A stretch of 42,837 nucleotides of DNA, from the NCBI RefSeq assembly GCF_000383235.1, contig NZ_KB910962.1, forward strand, positions 1-42,837, given 5' to 3'. A program made the position numbers and the translations under genes. Below, in pieces: positions 25,402 to 35,018 of this stretch (within the stretch, counting starts at the first letter, position 1; the number at the start of each line of letters is the position of its first letter). The notes below the pieces were generated by a model. That model did not search any database. It was not told the origin of the DNA and saw only the letters and a program-made list of their open reading frames with translations. This stretch comes from Bacillus sp. 123MFChir2. GTDB lineage: Bacteria > Bacillota > Bacilli > Bacillales > Bacillaceae_G.

Positions 25402-26694
25402 TTGACTACAGGAGAAAAAATTACCGTAACAAATGGCGTTATGAATGTACCTAACAATCCAATCATTCCGTTTATTGAGGGAGATGGAATTGGACCAGAT
25501 ATTTGGGCGGCAGCATCTCGCGTGTTAGAGGCGGCTGTTGAAAAAGCATATAATGGTGAGAAGAAAATTGTTTGGAAAGAAGTGCTTGCTGGAGAAAAAG
25601 CATTTAATCAAACAGGTGAGTGGTTACCAGAAGAAACATTAGAATTGATTCGCGAATATTTAATCGCAATTAAAGGACCGTTAACAACTCCTGTTGGTGG
25701 CGGAATTCGTTCTTTAAACGTAGCACTTCGTCAAGAATTAGACTTATACGTATGTTTACGTCCTGTTCGCTATTTTGATGGAGTTCCTTCTCCTATTAAG
25801 CGTCCAGAAGATACTGATATGGTTATTTTCCGTGAAAATACGGAAGATATCTACGCTGGTATTGAATATGCGCAAGGTTCTGAAGAAGTTCAAAAGCTTC
25901 TTGCATTTTTACAAAATGAAATGGGTGTGAAGAAAATCCGTTTCCCAGAAACTTCTGGACTTGGTATTAAACCAATTTCTGAAGAAGGTACAAAGCGTCT
26001 TGTTCGCGCTGCGATTCAATATGCAATTAATGAAAAACGTTCTTCTGTTACATTAGTTCATAAAGGTAACATTATGAAATTTACAGAAGGTGCTTTCAAA
26101 AACTGGGGTTATGAAGTAGCAGAACAAGAATTTGGTGACAAAGTATTTACTTGGGCTGAATATGATCGCATTGTTGAGAAAGAAGGAAAAGACGCTGCGA
26201 ATAAAGCGATGGCAGACGCAGAAGCGGCTGGGAAAATCATCGTAAAGGATTCAATTGCAGATATTTTCTTACAACAAATCTTAACACGTCCACGCGAGTT
26301 CGACGTTGTAGCAACAATGAACTTAAATGGCGATTATATTTCTGATGCACTTGCAGCACAAGTTGGCGGCATCGGTATTGCACCTGGTGCTAACATTAAC
26401 TATGTTACGGGACATGCTATTTTTGAAGCGACACACGGTACAGCTCCAAAATATGCAGGTTTAGATAAAGTAAATCCATCTTCAGTTCTTCTTTCAGGGG
26501 TATTAATGTTAGAACATTTAGGATGGAATGAAGCAGCGAATTTAATTACTAATTCTGTAGAAAAAACGATTGCTTCAAAAGTGGTAACATATGACTTCGC
26601 ACGTCTAATGGAAGGTGCAACTGAAGTGAAATGTTCCGAATTTGCTGACGCTCTTATTAATAATATGGACGCAGCGGTTATTAAAAACGCATAA
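25402..26694 (+). CDS. icd: Isocitrate dehydrogenase (NADP)
   Basis: The protein has 430 residues. Features are [16 protein letters not shown], the substrate-site Ser104 in [28 protein letters not shown], the catalytic Lys/Asp region [20 protein letters not shown], and coenzyme motif [17 protein letters not shown]. It oxidises isocitrate to 2-oxoglutarate and CO2. I start at TTG 25402, 8 nt after GGGGG, giving [13 protein letters not shown] as in homologues. The ATG at 25387 overlaps the ribosome site. It lies 20 bp before mdh and shares its transcript. Confidence 0.97.
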   Translation: MTTGEKITVTNGVMNVPNNPIIPFIEGDGIGPDIWAAASRVLEAAVEKAYNGEKKIVWKEVLAGEKAFNQTGEWLPEETLELIREYLIAIKGPLTTPVGGGIRSLNVALRQELDLYVCLRPVRYFDGVPSPIKRPEDTDMVIFRENTEDIYAGIEYAQGSEEVQKLLAFLQNEMGVKKIRFPETSGLGIKPISEEGTKRLVRAAIQYAINEKRSSVTLVHKGNIMKFTEGAFKNWGYEVAEQEFGDKVFTWAEYDRIVEKEGKDAANKAMADAEAAGKIIVKDSIADIFLQQILTRPREFDVVATMNLNGDYISDALAAQVGGIGIAPGANINYVTGHAIFEATHGTAPKYAGLDKVNPSSVLLSGVLMLEHLGWNEAANLITNSVEKTIASKVVTYDFARLMEGATEVKCSEFADALINNMDAAVIKNA

Positions 26695-26714
26695 TTCAAA
26701 GTGGGGGAGAAATT

Positions 26715-27653
26715 ATGACAATCAAACGCAAAAAAGTTTCAGTCATCGGTGCAGGATTTACAGGGGCAACAGCAGCATTCTTATTAGCGCAAAAAGAATT
26801 AGCAGACGTTGTATTAGTGGACATTCCACAACTTGAAAATCCAACAAAAGGGAAAGCGTTAGATATGTTAGAAGCAAGCCCTGTACAAGGTTTCGATGCT
26901 AATATTATCGGTACATCCGATTACGCAGATACAGCTAATTCTGACGTTGTAATTATTACGGCTGGTATCGCTCGTAAGCCAGGTATGAGCCGTGATGATT
27001 TAGTAGCAACAAACTCTAAAATTATGAAAAGTGTAACGCAGGAAATTGCGAAATATTCCCCGAATACAATTATTATTGTATTAACAAATCCAGTTGATGC
27101 AATGACATATTCTGTATTTAAAGAAGCTGGATTCCCGAAAGAGCGCGTTATCGGTCAATCAGGTGTATTAGATACAGCTCGTTTCCGTACATTTATTGCA
27201 CAAGAATTAAATCTATCTGTGAAAGATATTACAGGATTTGTTCTTGGTGGACACGGTGATGAGATGGTGCCGCTTGTTCGTTATTCTTATGCAGGTGGTA
27301 TTCCGCTTGAAACATTAATTCCGAAAGAACGCCTAGATGCGATTGTTGAACGCACTCGTAAAGGCGGCGGTGAAATTGTAAATCTATTAGGAAACGGTAG
27401 TGCATACTATGCACCAGCTGCTTCTTTAGTAGAGATGGCTGAGGCGATTTTAAAAGACCAACGCCGCGTATTACCGGCTATTGCATATCTTGAAGGTGAA
27501 TATGGCTATAGCGATCTTTACTTAGGTGTTCCAGTTATCCTTGGTGGTAACGGAATCGAAAAGATTATTGAATTAGATCTCCTTCCGGAAGAAAAAGAAG
27601 GATTAGATCGTTCTGTAGAATCTATACGCAGTGTAATGAAAGTTCTTGCATAA
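26715..27653 (+). CDS. mdh: Malate dehydrogenase (NAD)
   Basis: The protein has 312 residues of the lactate-dehydrogenase-like MDH type. NAD motif [13 protein letters not shown] is at 10-22, the substrate Arg is in [14 protein letters not shown], and the catalytic His near 180 is in [15 protein letters not shown]. It oxidises malate to oxaloacetate, feeding citrate synthase. It is the last gene of the citZ-icd-mdh set, with GGGGGAG before the ATG and a strong terminator after the stop. Confidence 0.97.
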   Translation: MTIKRKKVSVIGAGFTGATAAFLLAQKELADVVLVDIPQLENPTKGKALDMLEASPVQGFDANIIGTSDYADTANSDVVIITAGIARKPGMSRDDLVATNSKIMKSVTQEIAKYSPNTIIIVLTNPVDAMTYSVFKEAGFPKERVIGQSGVLDTARFRTFIAQELNLSVKDITGFVLGGHGDEMVPLVRYSYAGGIPLETLIPKERLDAIVERTRKGGGEIVNLLGNGSAYYAPAASLVEMAEAILKDQRRVLPAIAYLEGEYGYSDLYLGVPVILGGNGIEKIIELDLLPEEKEGLDRSVESIRSVMKVLA

Positions 27654-27665
27654 AAAGGAAAGAAA

Positions 27666-27697
27666 GAAAAAGATTCGGGAGCCCCGAATCTTTTTCC
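27666..27697 (+). terminator. Intrinsic terminator after mdh
   Basis: Perfect 12-bp stem AAAAAGATTCGG / CCGAATCTTTTT with a short loop. Confidence 0.9.
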
Positions 27698-27728
27698 ACT
27701 ATTATAAGGATATTTTTGTAAAATAATT

Positions 27729-27742
27729 CGAAAGCGTTAACA
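27729..27742. promoter_or_regulatory. CcpA cre-like site before the MaoC-like gene
   Basis: CGAAAGCGTTAACA fits the cre pattern TGWAANCGNTNWCA at every defined position except the first. It lies about 70 bp upstream of a TATAAT at 27809-27814 that probably serves the next gene. CcpA control is inferred. Confidence 0.45.
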
Positions 27743-27863
27743 AAGGGGTATCCTACACTATAAAACATAGACTTGTAGCAAATGTTCTCTTATCTTTATA
27801 AAGATTCGTATAATATACCACTTCGAGTAGGATAATGAAAATATCGATCGGAGGGATTGTATC

Positions 27864-28337
27864 ATGTTAAAGAAAAGAAGCAAATTAGGTCGTAAAATGG
27901 ATGAAATTACAGTAGGAGAAAAGTTATCCGTTACAGAGAAAATAGAAGACAAAGATTTGTTATTATATTTAGGATTAACGAATGATTCGAATCCGTTATA
28001 TATTCAGCATGATTACGCATCCCAAACTCCGTATGAAAAACCAATTGTACCAACGATTATGTTAACGGGGATTGTTACAACTGCGGTTACAAAATACTTA
28101 CCTGGCCCAGGAAGTCACGTCGTAAGACAAGAAATCGAATTTAAAAAGCCTGTGTATCACTACACAACGTTGCAAATTCATTTTGAAGTTGTTTCCGTTT
28201 ACCCAGAAGATCATTTAATTGAAATGCAGATGGTTGCGTACAATGAACAGGAAGAAGAAGTAATAAAAGGGTTACTAAAAGTAGCACCGCCGCATCATTT
28301 AACGACGATATTTGAAAGATCTCTAGATAACTTTTAA
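27864..28337 (+). CDS. MaoC-like hot-dog dehydratase-domain protein
   Basis: The protein has 157 residues with a single MaoC/hydratase-2 type hot-dog fold. The signature region reads TNDSNPLYIQHDYASQTPY at about residues 43-61, followed by PIVPTIMLTGIV. In active (R)-enoyl-CoA hydratases the motif is D-x-N-P-L-H with Asp and His catalytic. Here Asp and Asn are kept but the His is Tyr. The protein may therefore bind acyl-CoA without hydrating it, or use another residue. GGAGGG precedes the ATG. It lies between mdh and a convergent gene, with a cre-like site upstream. The substrate is unknown. Confidence 0.8.
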   Translation: MLKKRSKLGRKMDEITVGEKLSVTEKIEDKDLLLYLGLTNDSNPLYIQHDYASQTPYEKPIVPTIMLTGIVTTAVTKYLPGPGSHVVRQEIEFKKPVYHYTTLQIHFEVVSVYPEDHLIEMQMVAYNEQEEEVIKGLLKVAPPHHLTTIFERSLDNF

Positions 28338-28339
28338 TG

Positions 28340-28549
28340 AAAAGTAACTACTTAGTCATTTTATGAAAAAAGGCCAAAAAGTATTTTTTAAAAATGGTCG
28401 AGAGGTACTGGCTGTGTATAGAGGCGGTCAGTTCCTTTTCCTGCCACGCGCAAAGTTTAAAACAAAGATAGACAGCAAGTAGCGGCCATGTTTTGTTCTG
28501 CATAGCAGCGACTTAGATGTTAAAAAGTCAACTTGTATTTATATATAGT
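28340..28549 (-). repeat. Interspersed repeat, copy I (variant 3' end)
   Basis: Reverse-orientation copy that begins within a few bases of the MaoC-like gene's stop codon with AGTAACTACTTAGTC, the variant end shared with copy G. It closes with CAACTTGTATTTATATATA. Read in family orientation, its first ~105 bp differ from copy A at 1-204 by about one base. It fills most of the 345-base gap, together with the terminator at 28552-28598. Confidence 0.8.
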
Positions 28550-28551
28550 AC

Positions 28552-28598
28552 AAAAAGATAGATAGGGCATAAGATTTTGTGCCTTATCTATCTTTTTT
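28552..28598. terminator. Terminator between convergent genes
   Basis: Long stem AAAAAGATAGATA / TATCTATCTTTTT with additional GG/CC pairs inside, and A and T runs on both sides. It fits both the MaoC-like gene and ynfA. Confidence 0.8.
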
Positions 28599-28682
28599 CT
28601 TGTTATATTAATATGTATAACGCCTCTTTTATTAAGTTTTTCTTATTCTGTTTACACAATACTACGTAAAGAGGTAGGAATT

Positions 28683-29006
28683 TTATCCACGCGGCCATAA
28701 CATAATAAATACGCCGACGATACAAACGGAAGTTCCAGCCCAGTCGAATAAGTCGGGAGTTTTCTTATCAACCCACAATCCCCAAAGCAAACTCATGACA
28801 ATAAACACGCCACCGTAAGCTGCATACACTCTTCCGAAGCTTGAGAAAACTTGGAACGTAGCGATAACACCATATAAAAATAAAATAACTCCTCCGATGA
28901 TCCCGATTCCAATAGAACCGCCTTCGCGCAGCCATTTCCAAATGAGGTAACCGCCGCCAATTTCAGCTAAACCTGCAAGGAAAAAGATAATAAATGCTTT
29001 AAACAT
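28683..29006 (-). CDS. YnfA/UPF0060 family membrane protein
   Basis: The protein has 107 residues with four closely packed membrane helices: [59 protein letters not shown] and [17 protein letters not shown]. The motifs [17 protein letters not shown] and GRVYAAYGG mark the UPF0060 family, which belongs to the small drug/metabolite transporter superfamily. ATG 29006 has AAAGGAG 6 nt upstream. The longer open frame to 29090 runs into repeat copy J and is rejected. The substrate is unknown. Confidence 0.9.
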   Translation of the reverse strand: MFKAFIIFFLAGLAEIGGGYLIWKWLREGGSIGIGIIGGVILFLYGVIATFQVFSSFGRVYAAYGGVFIVMSLLWGLWVDKKTPDLFDWAGTSVCIVGVFIMLWPRG

Positions 29007-29023
29007 AAAAGCTCCTTTCGATA

Positions 29024-29216
29024 AAACAAAATTAAAAAACGAAATAAAAGCCCTTTCTTTTTCGGAGGGCGAGAGCAACTGGCCATGCATAGAAGCGGTC
29101 AGTGCCTTTTTCTGCCACAGGCAAGGTTTAAAACAAAGGGAGAAAGCAAGTGCATATCACTTTTGTTTCACATAACAGCAACTTGGATGCTGAAAAAATC
29201 AAATGGATATATATAA
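29024..29216 (-). repeat. Interspersed repeat, copy J
   Basis: Reverse-orientation copy with the core AACTGGCCATGCATAGAAGCGG, then CTGCCACAGGCAAGGTTTAAA, and end ATGGATATATATAAATT. It begins about 18 nt from the ynfA start codon, and the next copy, K, follows directly in the same orientation. Confidence 0.8.
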
Positions 29217-29405
29217 ATTAAATTTGAAACAACGACATAAAAGCCTTTTTTGGTGGGCGAGAGCATTTGGCCATGCACAGAAACCGGTCAGTGTCCTTTT
29301 CTGCACAGGCAATGTGAAAACAAAGGGAGCAAACGAGTAGCATATCACTTTTGTTTTACATAACAGTAACTTTGATGTTGAGAAACTAAAATGGACCTAT
29401 ATATA
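29217..29405 (-). repeat. Interspersed repeat, copy K
   Basis: Second member of a direct tandem pair with copy J. Its core ATTTGGCCATGCACAGAAACCGG and GTAACTTTGATGTTGAGAAAC are most like copy B, and it ends ATGGACCTATATATAACT. The 600-base gap between ynfA and phoP holds J, K and the phoP promoter, and no gene. Confidence 0.8.
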
Positions 29406-29514
29406 ACTCATGTTCTTGTTTTCTTGTATAAGAGTAACATAAAGTGAGATGGCAGTCAGGAGGGACTGTTTATGGAGTGAGGAATAAAGTCGCATTTTTC
29501 ACAGCACAATTGTA

Positions 29515-29543
29515 TTGAGAGGGTTTTTGTTTTCTAGTATGAT
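29515..29543 (+). promoter_or_regulatory. Candidate phoPR promoter
   Basis: TTGAGA (29515-29520), 17 bp, TATGAT (29538-29543), about 60 bp before phoP. I found no convincing TTAACA-type PhoP box array around it. Confidence 0.5.
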
Positions 29544-29606
29544 GGAAATATCGGGGAAGGATACTAGGATGAGGAAGGTTTAGAGCCTATAACTTGGAGG
29601 AATAGA

Positions 29607-30323
29607 ATGAGCAATCGAATTTTGGTCGTAGATGATGAGGAGTTTATTTTAACTTTAATCGAATTTAATCTGCAGCAAGCGGGATTTGAGGTCATAACAG
29701 CGATGGATGGGGAAACAGCGCTGCATAAAGCGCAGACAGAACGCCCTGATCTCATTATATTAGATTTAATGCTTCCGAAGATGGATGGCATGGAAGTTTG
29801 TAAAGAACTTCGTCTAGGTCGTATCATGATTCCTATTTTAATGTTAACTGCAAAAGATGATGAATTTGATAAAGTACTAGGACTTGAGCTTGGAGCGGAT
29901 GATTACATGACCAAGCCGTTTAGTCCAAGAGAAGTAGTTGCGCGTGTAAAAGCGATTTTGCGCCGTACGAAAATTAATGATGAACAAGCTCAGGAAGTAG
30001 AAGATGAAAATAGTATGATCATTGCTGAATTAAGAATTTTACCAGATTTTTATGAAGCCTATTTTAAAGGGGACAAGTTAGAACTTACGCCAAAAGAATT
30101 TGAATTACTCGTATATTTAGCGAAACATAAAGGTCGTGTGTTAACGCGTGATCAGCTGCTAAGTGCAGTGTGGAATTATGATTTTGCTGGTGATACACGT
30201 ATTGTTGATGTTCACATTAGTCACTTGCGAGATAAAATCGAAAAAAACACAAAAAAACCAACTTATATTAAAACAATCCGTGGATTAGGTTATAAATTGG
30301 AGGAGCCAAAAGGAGATGAATAA
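29607..30323 (+). CDS. phoP: Response regulator PhoP
   Basis: The protein has 238 residues. The receiver domain (about 1-120) has the acidic pair D9-D10, phospho-acceptor D53 in LIILDLMLPKMDGMEV, and the conserved Lys in DYMTKPFSPRE. The C-terminal winged helix is of OmpR type (about 140-235; LTPKEFELLVYLAKHKGRVL, then VDVHISHLRDKIE). Position between mdh and polA together with a PhoR-type kinase identifies the phosphate-starvation regulator of Bacillus. The final codons overlap phoR by 8 nt, so the pair is translationally coupled. Confidence 0.94.
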   Translation: MSNRILVVDDEEFILTLIEFNLQQAGFEVITAMDGETALHKAQTERPDLIILDLMLPKMDGMEVCKELRLGRIMIPILMLTAKDDEFDKVLGLELGADDYMTKPFSPREVVARVKAILRRTKINDEQAQEVEDENSMIIAELRILPDFYEAYFKGDKLELTPKEFELLVYLAKHKGRVLTRDQLLSAVWNYDFAGDTRIVDVHISHLRDKIEKNTKKPTYIKTIRGLGYKLEEPKGDE

Positions 30324-32076
30324 ATTTCGCTCAAGGCTTCTCCTTACTTTTATCGCTCTCATTGTTCTTATTATCGTTGGAACAGGGATATTGATTGAAA
30401 AAGTATTTGAAGGATTTTATGTTGATCATGTCCATGAGAGAATCGAGAAAGAAACAAAGTATATTGCTTCTGTCGTTGAGGCGGAAGGAATTGATCATGT
30501 TCTAAAGAACCCAAATGTATTTTTAAAAATAGAAGAGTATTTCGGTTTATACGTAACGTTTCTAGATGAACAAAAACAAGTTCAATATACTACTGTAAAA
30601 GAGCAGACGGTGCTACAGAAAGAAGTGATAGAAGAACTTCTTCCTGAAACGAGAAAACAAACGCATACAGTGGTGATGAAGGAAACAAATGATAAATATC
30701 CTTATTATTATGCGACTTTTATTCAAGATGCACAGGGGAAGAAAGGGTATCTCATTAGTAACGCTTCTATAGAATCTTTGAAAACTGTGCATCCGAAAAT
30801 GTGGGGTTTGTTAATTGTTGGCTTTATTAGTTCTTGTCTCGTTGTTATATTTCTTGGGATGAAAATTACAGCGCACTATATTCGGCCGATTGAGTCTGTT
30901 ACAAAAGTAGCTATCGAATTGGCGAAAGGGAACTATAAAGCGCGTGCGTATGAAAATCATTCGGACGAGACGGGAATGCTCAGTAAAGCAATGAACATTT
31001 TAGCGCGTAATTTACAAGAGATGACATTAGAGCAAGAAATGCAGCAGGATCGGTTGCATACACTTATTGAAAATATGGGAAGCGGTATGATTTTAATTGA
31101 TAGCCGTGGTTATATTAGTCTTGTTAATCGCTCTTATAAAGAGATTTTTCATGTAACAGATGAAGAGTATTTGCAACGTTTATATTATCAAGCATTTATA
31201 CATAAAGAAATTGTTGAACTCGTGGAAGAAATTTTTATGACAGAGGTTAAAGTGCGAAAACAAATGTTATTGCCTCTTGAAATTGAAAGAAAACACTTTG
31301 AAGTGTACGGTGCTCCTATTATTGGAACGAACCATGAATGGAAAGGTATTGTCCTTGTTTTTCATGATATTACCGAGCTTAAGAAGCTTGAGCAAATGCG
31401 TAAAGATTTCTTGGCGAATGTTTCGCATGAGCTGAAAACACCAATTACATCTATTAAAGGATTTTCAGAAACATTACTTGACGGAGCGATGGAAAACCAA
31501 CAGTTTCGTGAGCACTTCTTACATATTATTTTGAAAGAAAGCGACCGAATGCAAGCGTTAATTGAAGACTTACTTGATTTATCGAAAATTGAGCAACAAG
31601 GGTTTCAATTAAATATGGGTGTTGTTGACTTGAAAGAGCTACTAGAAGAAGTTGGAATGATATTAAATAATAAAACTGTAGATAAAGACATTCGTTTGCA
31701 TGTTGATGTGAATGAACATGTTTCTGTCATAGGTGATGCAGTGCGATTAAAACAAGTTTTTATTAATTTAATGAATAATGCAATTCTATATACGCCAGCT
31801 GGGGGAACTGTTTCTGCTAAGTTTGCTTATGATAGTGAAAACGTATATATAAAAGTGTCGGATACAGGTATTGGAATAGAAAAAGAAGAGATTCCTCGTA
31901 TTTTTGAACGTTTTTACCGCGTTGATAAAGCACGCAGTCGTAATACGGGTGGTACAGGACTTGGGTTATCCATTGTGAAACATTTAGTTGAAGCGCACCA
32001 TGGGATGATTACTGTAGAAAGTAAGATTGGGGTTGGAACGACATTTATTGTTACTCTTCAAAAGTATAATAAATAG
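30316..32076 (+). CDS. phoR: Sensor histidine kinase PhoR
   Basis: The protein has 586 residues. Membrane helices are at about 8-26 and 160-182 (WGLLIVGFISSCLVVIFLG) with an extracytoplasmic domain between them. A HAMP domain (about 183-235), a PAS domain (about 245-355; LIENMGSGMILIDSRGYISL), HisKA with H371 in NVSHELKTPITSIKGF, and a catalytic ATPase with N, G1 and G2 boxes (INLMNNAILYTPAGG, VSDTGIGIEKEEIP, GTGLGLSIVKHLV) follow. It phosphorylates PhoP when phosphate is low. Its ATG lies within the end of phoP. Confidence 0.94.
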   Translation: MNKFRSRLLLTFIALIVLIIVGTGILIEKVFEGFYVDHVHERIEKETKYIASVVEAEGIDHVLKNPNVFLKIEEYFGLYVTFLDEQKQVQYTTVKEQTVLQKEVIEELLPETRKQTHTVVMKETNDKYPYYYATFIQDAQGKKGYLISNASIESLKTVHPKMWGLLIVGFISSCLVVIFLGMKITAHYIRPIESVTKVAIELAKGNYKARAYENHSDETGMLSKAMNILARNLQEMTLEQEMQQDRLHTLIENMGSGMILIDSRGYISLVNRSYKEIFHVTDEEYLQRLYYQAFIHKEIVELVEEIFMTEVKVRKQMLLPLEIERKHFEVYGAPIIGTNHEWKGIVLVFHDITELKKLEQMRKDFLANVSHELKTPITSIKGFSETLLDGAMENQQFREHFLHIILKESDRMQALIEDLLDLSKIEQQGFQLNMGVVDLKELLEEVGMILNNKTVDKDIRLHVDVNEHVSVIGDAVRLKQVFINLMNNAILYTPAGGTVSAKFAYDSENVYIKVSDTGIGIEKEEIPRIFERFYRVDKARSRNTGGTGLGLSIVKHLVEAHHGMITVESKIGVGTTFIVTLQKYNK

Positions 32077-32107
32077 ACATTTACATTATATTAACAATAG
32101 CTTCATT

Positions 32108-32136
32108 TTATATTAATAAAGCCCTGTTACTATAAT
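32108..32136 (+). promoter_or_regulatory. Candidate polA promoter
   Basis: A perfect TATAAT at 32131-32136 with TTATAT 17 bp upstream. The -35 is weak. If it drives polA, the leader is about 230 nt and includes both hairpins below. Confidence 0.3.
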
Positions 32137-32168
32137 ATATGAAAACCCCTTCATCCAAGGAGTAGTTT

Positions 32169-32211
32169 GGGACGAGGATAAGGAAACTTATTCTCGTCAC
32201 TTCCCTTTTTT
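32169..32211 (+). terminator. Terminator-like hairpin after phoR
   Basis: GACGAG-G-ATAA / TTAT-T-CTCGTC stem with outer GGGA/TCCC, followed by TTTTTT. It is probably the phoPR terminator. Confidence 0.6.
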
Positions 32212-32258
32212 ATGACAAAATAGTTTCTACTTATTATGTTAAATATAGTTATAAAGAA

Positions 32259-32323
32259 AGCCGTTGTTTTTCTTCTCTCTTTGAGTCGTGGTAATATAGA
32301 GAGAAGAAAAGGAACGGTTTTTT
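32259..32323 (+). terminator. Strong terminator or attenuator directly before polA
   Basis: Left arm CCGTTGTTTTTCTTCTCTCT pairs with AGAGAGAAGAAAAGGAACGG (about 18 of 20 positions; loop near 20 nt). TTTTTT follows. It ends about 50 bp before the polA start codon, leaving too little room for an obvious promoter in between. Confidence 0.7.
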
Positions 32324-32372
32324 CTATTGTATTGAAAAATCGTTTTAACTTTTTACGGGGAGGTTGTTCCAT

Positions 32373-35006
32373 TTGGAAAAGAAAGTTGTTTTAGTTGATG
32401 GAAATAACATTGCGTATCGCGCGTTCTTTGCGTTACCACTTTTAAATAACGATAAAGGTATACATACAAATGCCATTTATGGTTTCACGATGATGCTAAT
32501 GAGAATTTTAGAAGAAGAAAAACCAACGCATATGCTCGTTGCGTTTGATGCGGGGAAAACAACGTTTCGTCATAAAACATTTAGTGAGTATAAAGGTGGC
32601 CGCCAAAAAACGCCACCAGAATTATCAGAGCAGTTTCCATTCATTCGTGAATTGTTAGATGCATTTCATGTGTCTCGCTACGAATTAGAGAACTACGAAG
32701 CGGATGACATTATGGGAACATTGGCTAAAGAAGCGAGTGAGCAAGGTATTGAAGTAAAAGTGATTTCAGGAGATAAAGATTTGCTTCAACTCGTTTCAGA
32801 CAATACGCGCGTTTGTATTCCGCGTAAAGGAATTACAGAAGTAGATGAGTATACGAAAGAAACGTTATTTGAAAAATACAGCTTATCGCCACAGCAAATT
32901 ATTGATATGAAAGGGTTAATGGGAGATCAATCAGATAATATCCCAGGTGTCCCTGGTGTTGGCGAGAAGACAGCTATTAAATTGTTAACACAATTTGAAA
33001 CAGTAGAGGCTGTATATGAAAACTTAGACAAAGTGAGCGGTAAGAAATTAAAAGAGAAGCTTGAAGAGAATAAAGAACAAGCATTAATGAGTAAAGAGTT
33101 AGCAACAATTATTACCGATGTACCAGTTACAATTCATATAGAAGATATTGCTTATAACGGATATGAGAATAGCGATGTAATCCCGATGTTCGAGAACTTA
33201 GGGTTCCATTCTCTCTTAACGAAGCTCGGTGCACCAGTTGTAGAAACGCCTGCAGCTGAGCTAGATGATATTTCATTTGAAATGGTAGAAGAAGTAACTG
33301 AGGAAATATTGCAGCAGGATAGCGCAATCATTGTAGAAGTGCAAGAAGATAATTATCACGAAGCGGATATTCAAGGGTTTGGTATTCAAAACGAAAATGG
33401 ATGTTACTTTGTTCCGGCTAATATTGCTTTATCATCACAAGCTTTTACGGACTGGTTAGCGAATCCAGAAATGAAGAAGTATACATTTGATGCAAAGCGT
33501 GCAATTGTTTCGTTAAAGTGGAAAGGCTATGAAATAAAGGGAATTGATTTTGATTTATTAATTGCAGCATATTTACTTGACCCAGCAGAGACAGATAAAG
33601 ATTTCCGTGCTGTTGCGAAAATGAAAGATATGCATGCTGTGCAATCAGATGAGGAAGTATACGGAAAAGGTGCGAAACGTGCTGTACCAGAGCAGGAAGT
33701 TGTCGCGGAACACGTAGCACGAAAAGTGCATGTGTTATATGATGTACAGCAATCGTTTGTTGAAGAGTTAAAAAATAATGAGCAGTACGAATTATTTACT
33801 GAACTGGAAATGCCGCTTTGCCGTGTATTAGCTGATATGGAATGTAAGGGCGTTATGGTTGATACAAATCGTCTCCGCAGGATGGGGGATGAATTAGCTA
33901 CGCAGTTAAAGCAAATGGAAGACGAAATTTATGAGCTGGCAGGAACAGAATTTAATATTAATTCGCCGAAGCAGCTTGGTGTCATCTTATTTGAAACTTT
34001 AAACTTGCCGGTTATTAAGAAGACAAAAACAGGTTATTCTACATCGGCTGATGTGTTAGAAAAATTAATGGAGCATCATGAAATTATTCCGAAAATCTTG
34101 CATTATCGCCAGTTAGGGAAATTAAATTCTACGTACATAGAAGGATTATTAAAAGTTGTGTATACAGATTCGTCTAAAATTCATACGCGCTTTAACCAAG
34201 TGTTAACACAAACAGGGCGTTTAAGCTCAACGGAACCTAACTTACAAAACATTCCGATTCGTTTAGAGGAAGGAAGAAAAATCCGTCAGGCGTTTATTCC
34301 GTCAGAAAAAGATTGGGTTATGTTTGCAGCGGATTATTCTCAAATCGAATTACGTGTATTAGCTCATATTTCGAAAGATCACGGTTTAATTGAAGCGTTC
34401 CAACACGATATGGATATTCACACAAAAACAGCGATGGATGTGTTTGGTGTTGAAAAAGGCGATGTAACCTCTAATATGAGACGTCAGGCGAAAGCGGTAA
34501 ACTTCGGAATTGTATATGGAATTAGTGACTACGGTTTATCACAAAACCTAGGTATTACGCGAAAAGCAGCAGCTGATTTCATTCAAAAGTATTTAGAGAG
34601 TTTTCCAGGAGTCAAAGAATATATGAGTGATATTGTGCAAGATGCGAAACAAAAAGGCTATGTATCGACATTGCTAAATCGTCGTCGTTATATCCCGGAA
34701 ATTACGAGTCGTAATTTTAATGTGCGTGGCTTTGCAGAGCGGACTGCAATGAATACACCGATTCAAGGAAGTGCTGCTGATATTATCAAAAAAGCAATGA
34801 TTATTATGGCGGATCGATTAGAAGAAGAAGGGTTACAAGCACGTCTTCTTCTGCAAGTGCACGATGAACTTATTTTCGAAGTGCCGCAAGAAGAGGTAGA
34901 GAAGTTAGAGAAGCTTGTACCTGAAGTGATGGAGCATGCGATTGAGCTTTCCGTTCCATTAAAGGTTGATTATTCATACGGTCCAACGTGGTATGACGCA
35001 AAGTAA
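32373..35006 (+). CDS. polA: DNA polymerase I
   Basis: The protein has 877 residues. The N-terminal 5'-3' nuclease (about 1-290) has VDGNNIAYRAFFALP, SGDKDLLQLVS and MGDQSDNIPGVPGVGEKTA. The middle 3'-5' exonuclease-like domain (about 305-460) lacks the catalytic DxE motif, as is normal in Bacillus. The polymerase domain has motif A DYSQIELRVLAHIS (about 652), motif B RRQAKAVNFGIVYG (about 703) and motif C QVHDELIFE (about 827). It removes primers and fills repair gaps. The start is TTG 32373, 9 nt after GGGGAGG; an earlier TTG (32364) touches that site. It begins the repair operon polA-mutM. Confidence 0.96.
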   Translation: MEKKVVLVDGNNIAYRAFFALPLLNNDKGIHTNAIYGFTMMLMRILEEEKPTHMLVAFDAGKTTFRHKTFSEYKGGRQKTPPELSEQFPFIRELLDAFHVSRYELENYEADDIMGTLAKEASEQGIEVKVISGDKDLLQLVSDNTRVCIPRKGITEVDEYTKETLFEKYSLSPQQIIDMKGLMGDQSDNIPGVPGVGEKTAIKLLTQFETVEAVYENLDKVSGKKLKEKLEENKEQALMSKELATIITDVPVTIHIEDIAYNGYENSDVIPMFENLGFHSLLTKLGAPVVETPAAELDDISFEMVEEVTEEILQQDSAIIVEVQEDNYHEADIQGFGIQNENGCYFVPANIALSSQAFTDWLANPEMKKYTFDAKRAIVSLKWKGYEIKGIDFDLLIAAYLLDPAETDKDFRAVAKMKDMHAVQSDEEVYGKGAKRAVPEQEVVAEHVARKVHVLYDVQQSFVEELKNNEQYELFTELEMPLCRVLADMECKGVMVDTNRLRRMGDELATQLKQMEDEIYELAGTEFNINSPKQLGVILFETLNLPVIKKTKTGYSTSADVLEKLMEHHEIIPKILHYRQLGKLNSTYIEGLLKVVYTDSSKIHTRFNQVLTQTGRLSSTEPNLQNIPIRLEEGRKIRQAFIPSEKDWVMFAADYSQIELRVLAHISKDHGLIEAFQHDMDIHTKTAMDVFGVEKGDVTSNMRRQAKAVNFGIVYGISDYGLSQNLGITRKAAADFIQKYLESFPGVKEYMSDIVQDAKQKGYVSTLLNRRRYIPEITSRNFNVRGFAERTAMNTPIQGSAADIIKKAMIIMADRLEEEGLQARLLLQVHDELIFEVPQEEVEKLEKLVPEVMEHAIELSVPLKVDYSYGPTWYDAK

Positions 35007-35018
35007 GGAAGTGATAGT

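Noticed and set aside
29007-29090. N-terminal extension of the YnfA-like ORF
   Set aside because: It runs into repeat copy J. ATG 29006 has a perfect AAAGGAG and gives the family length.
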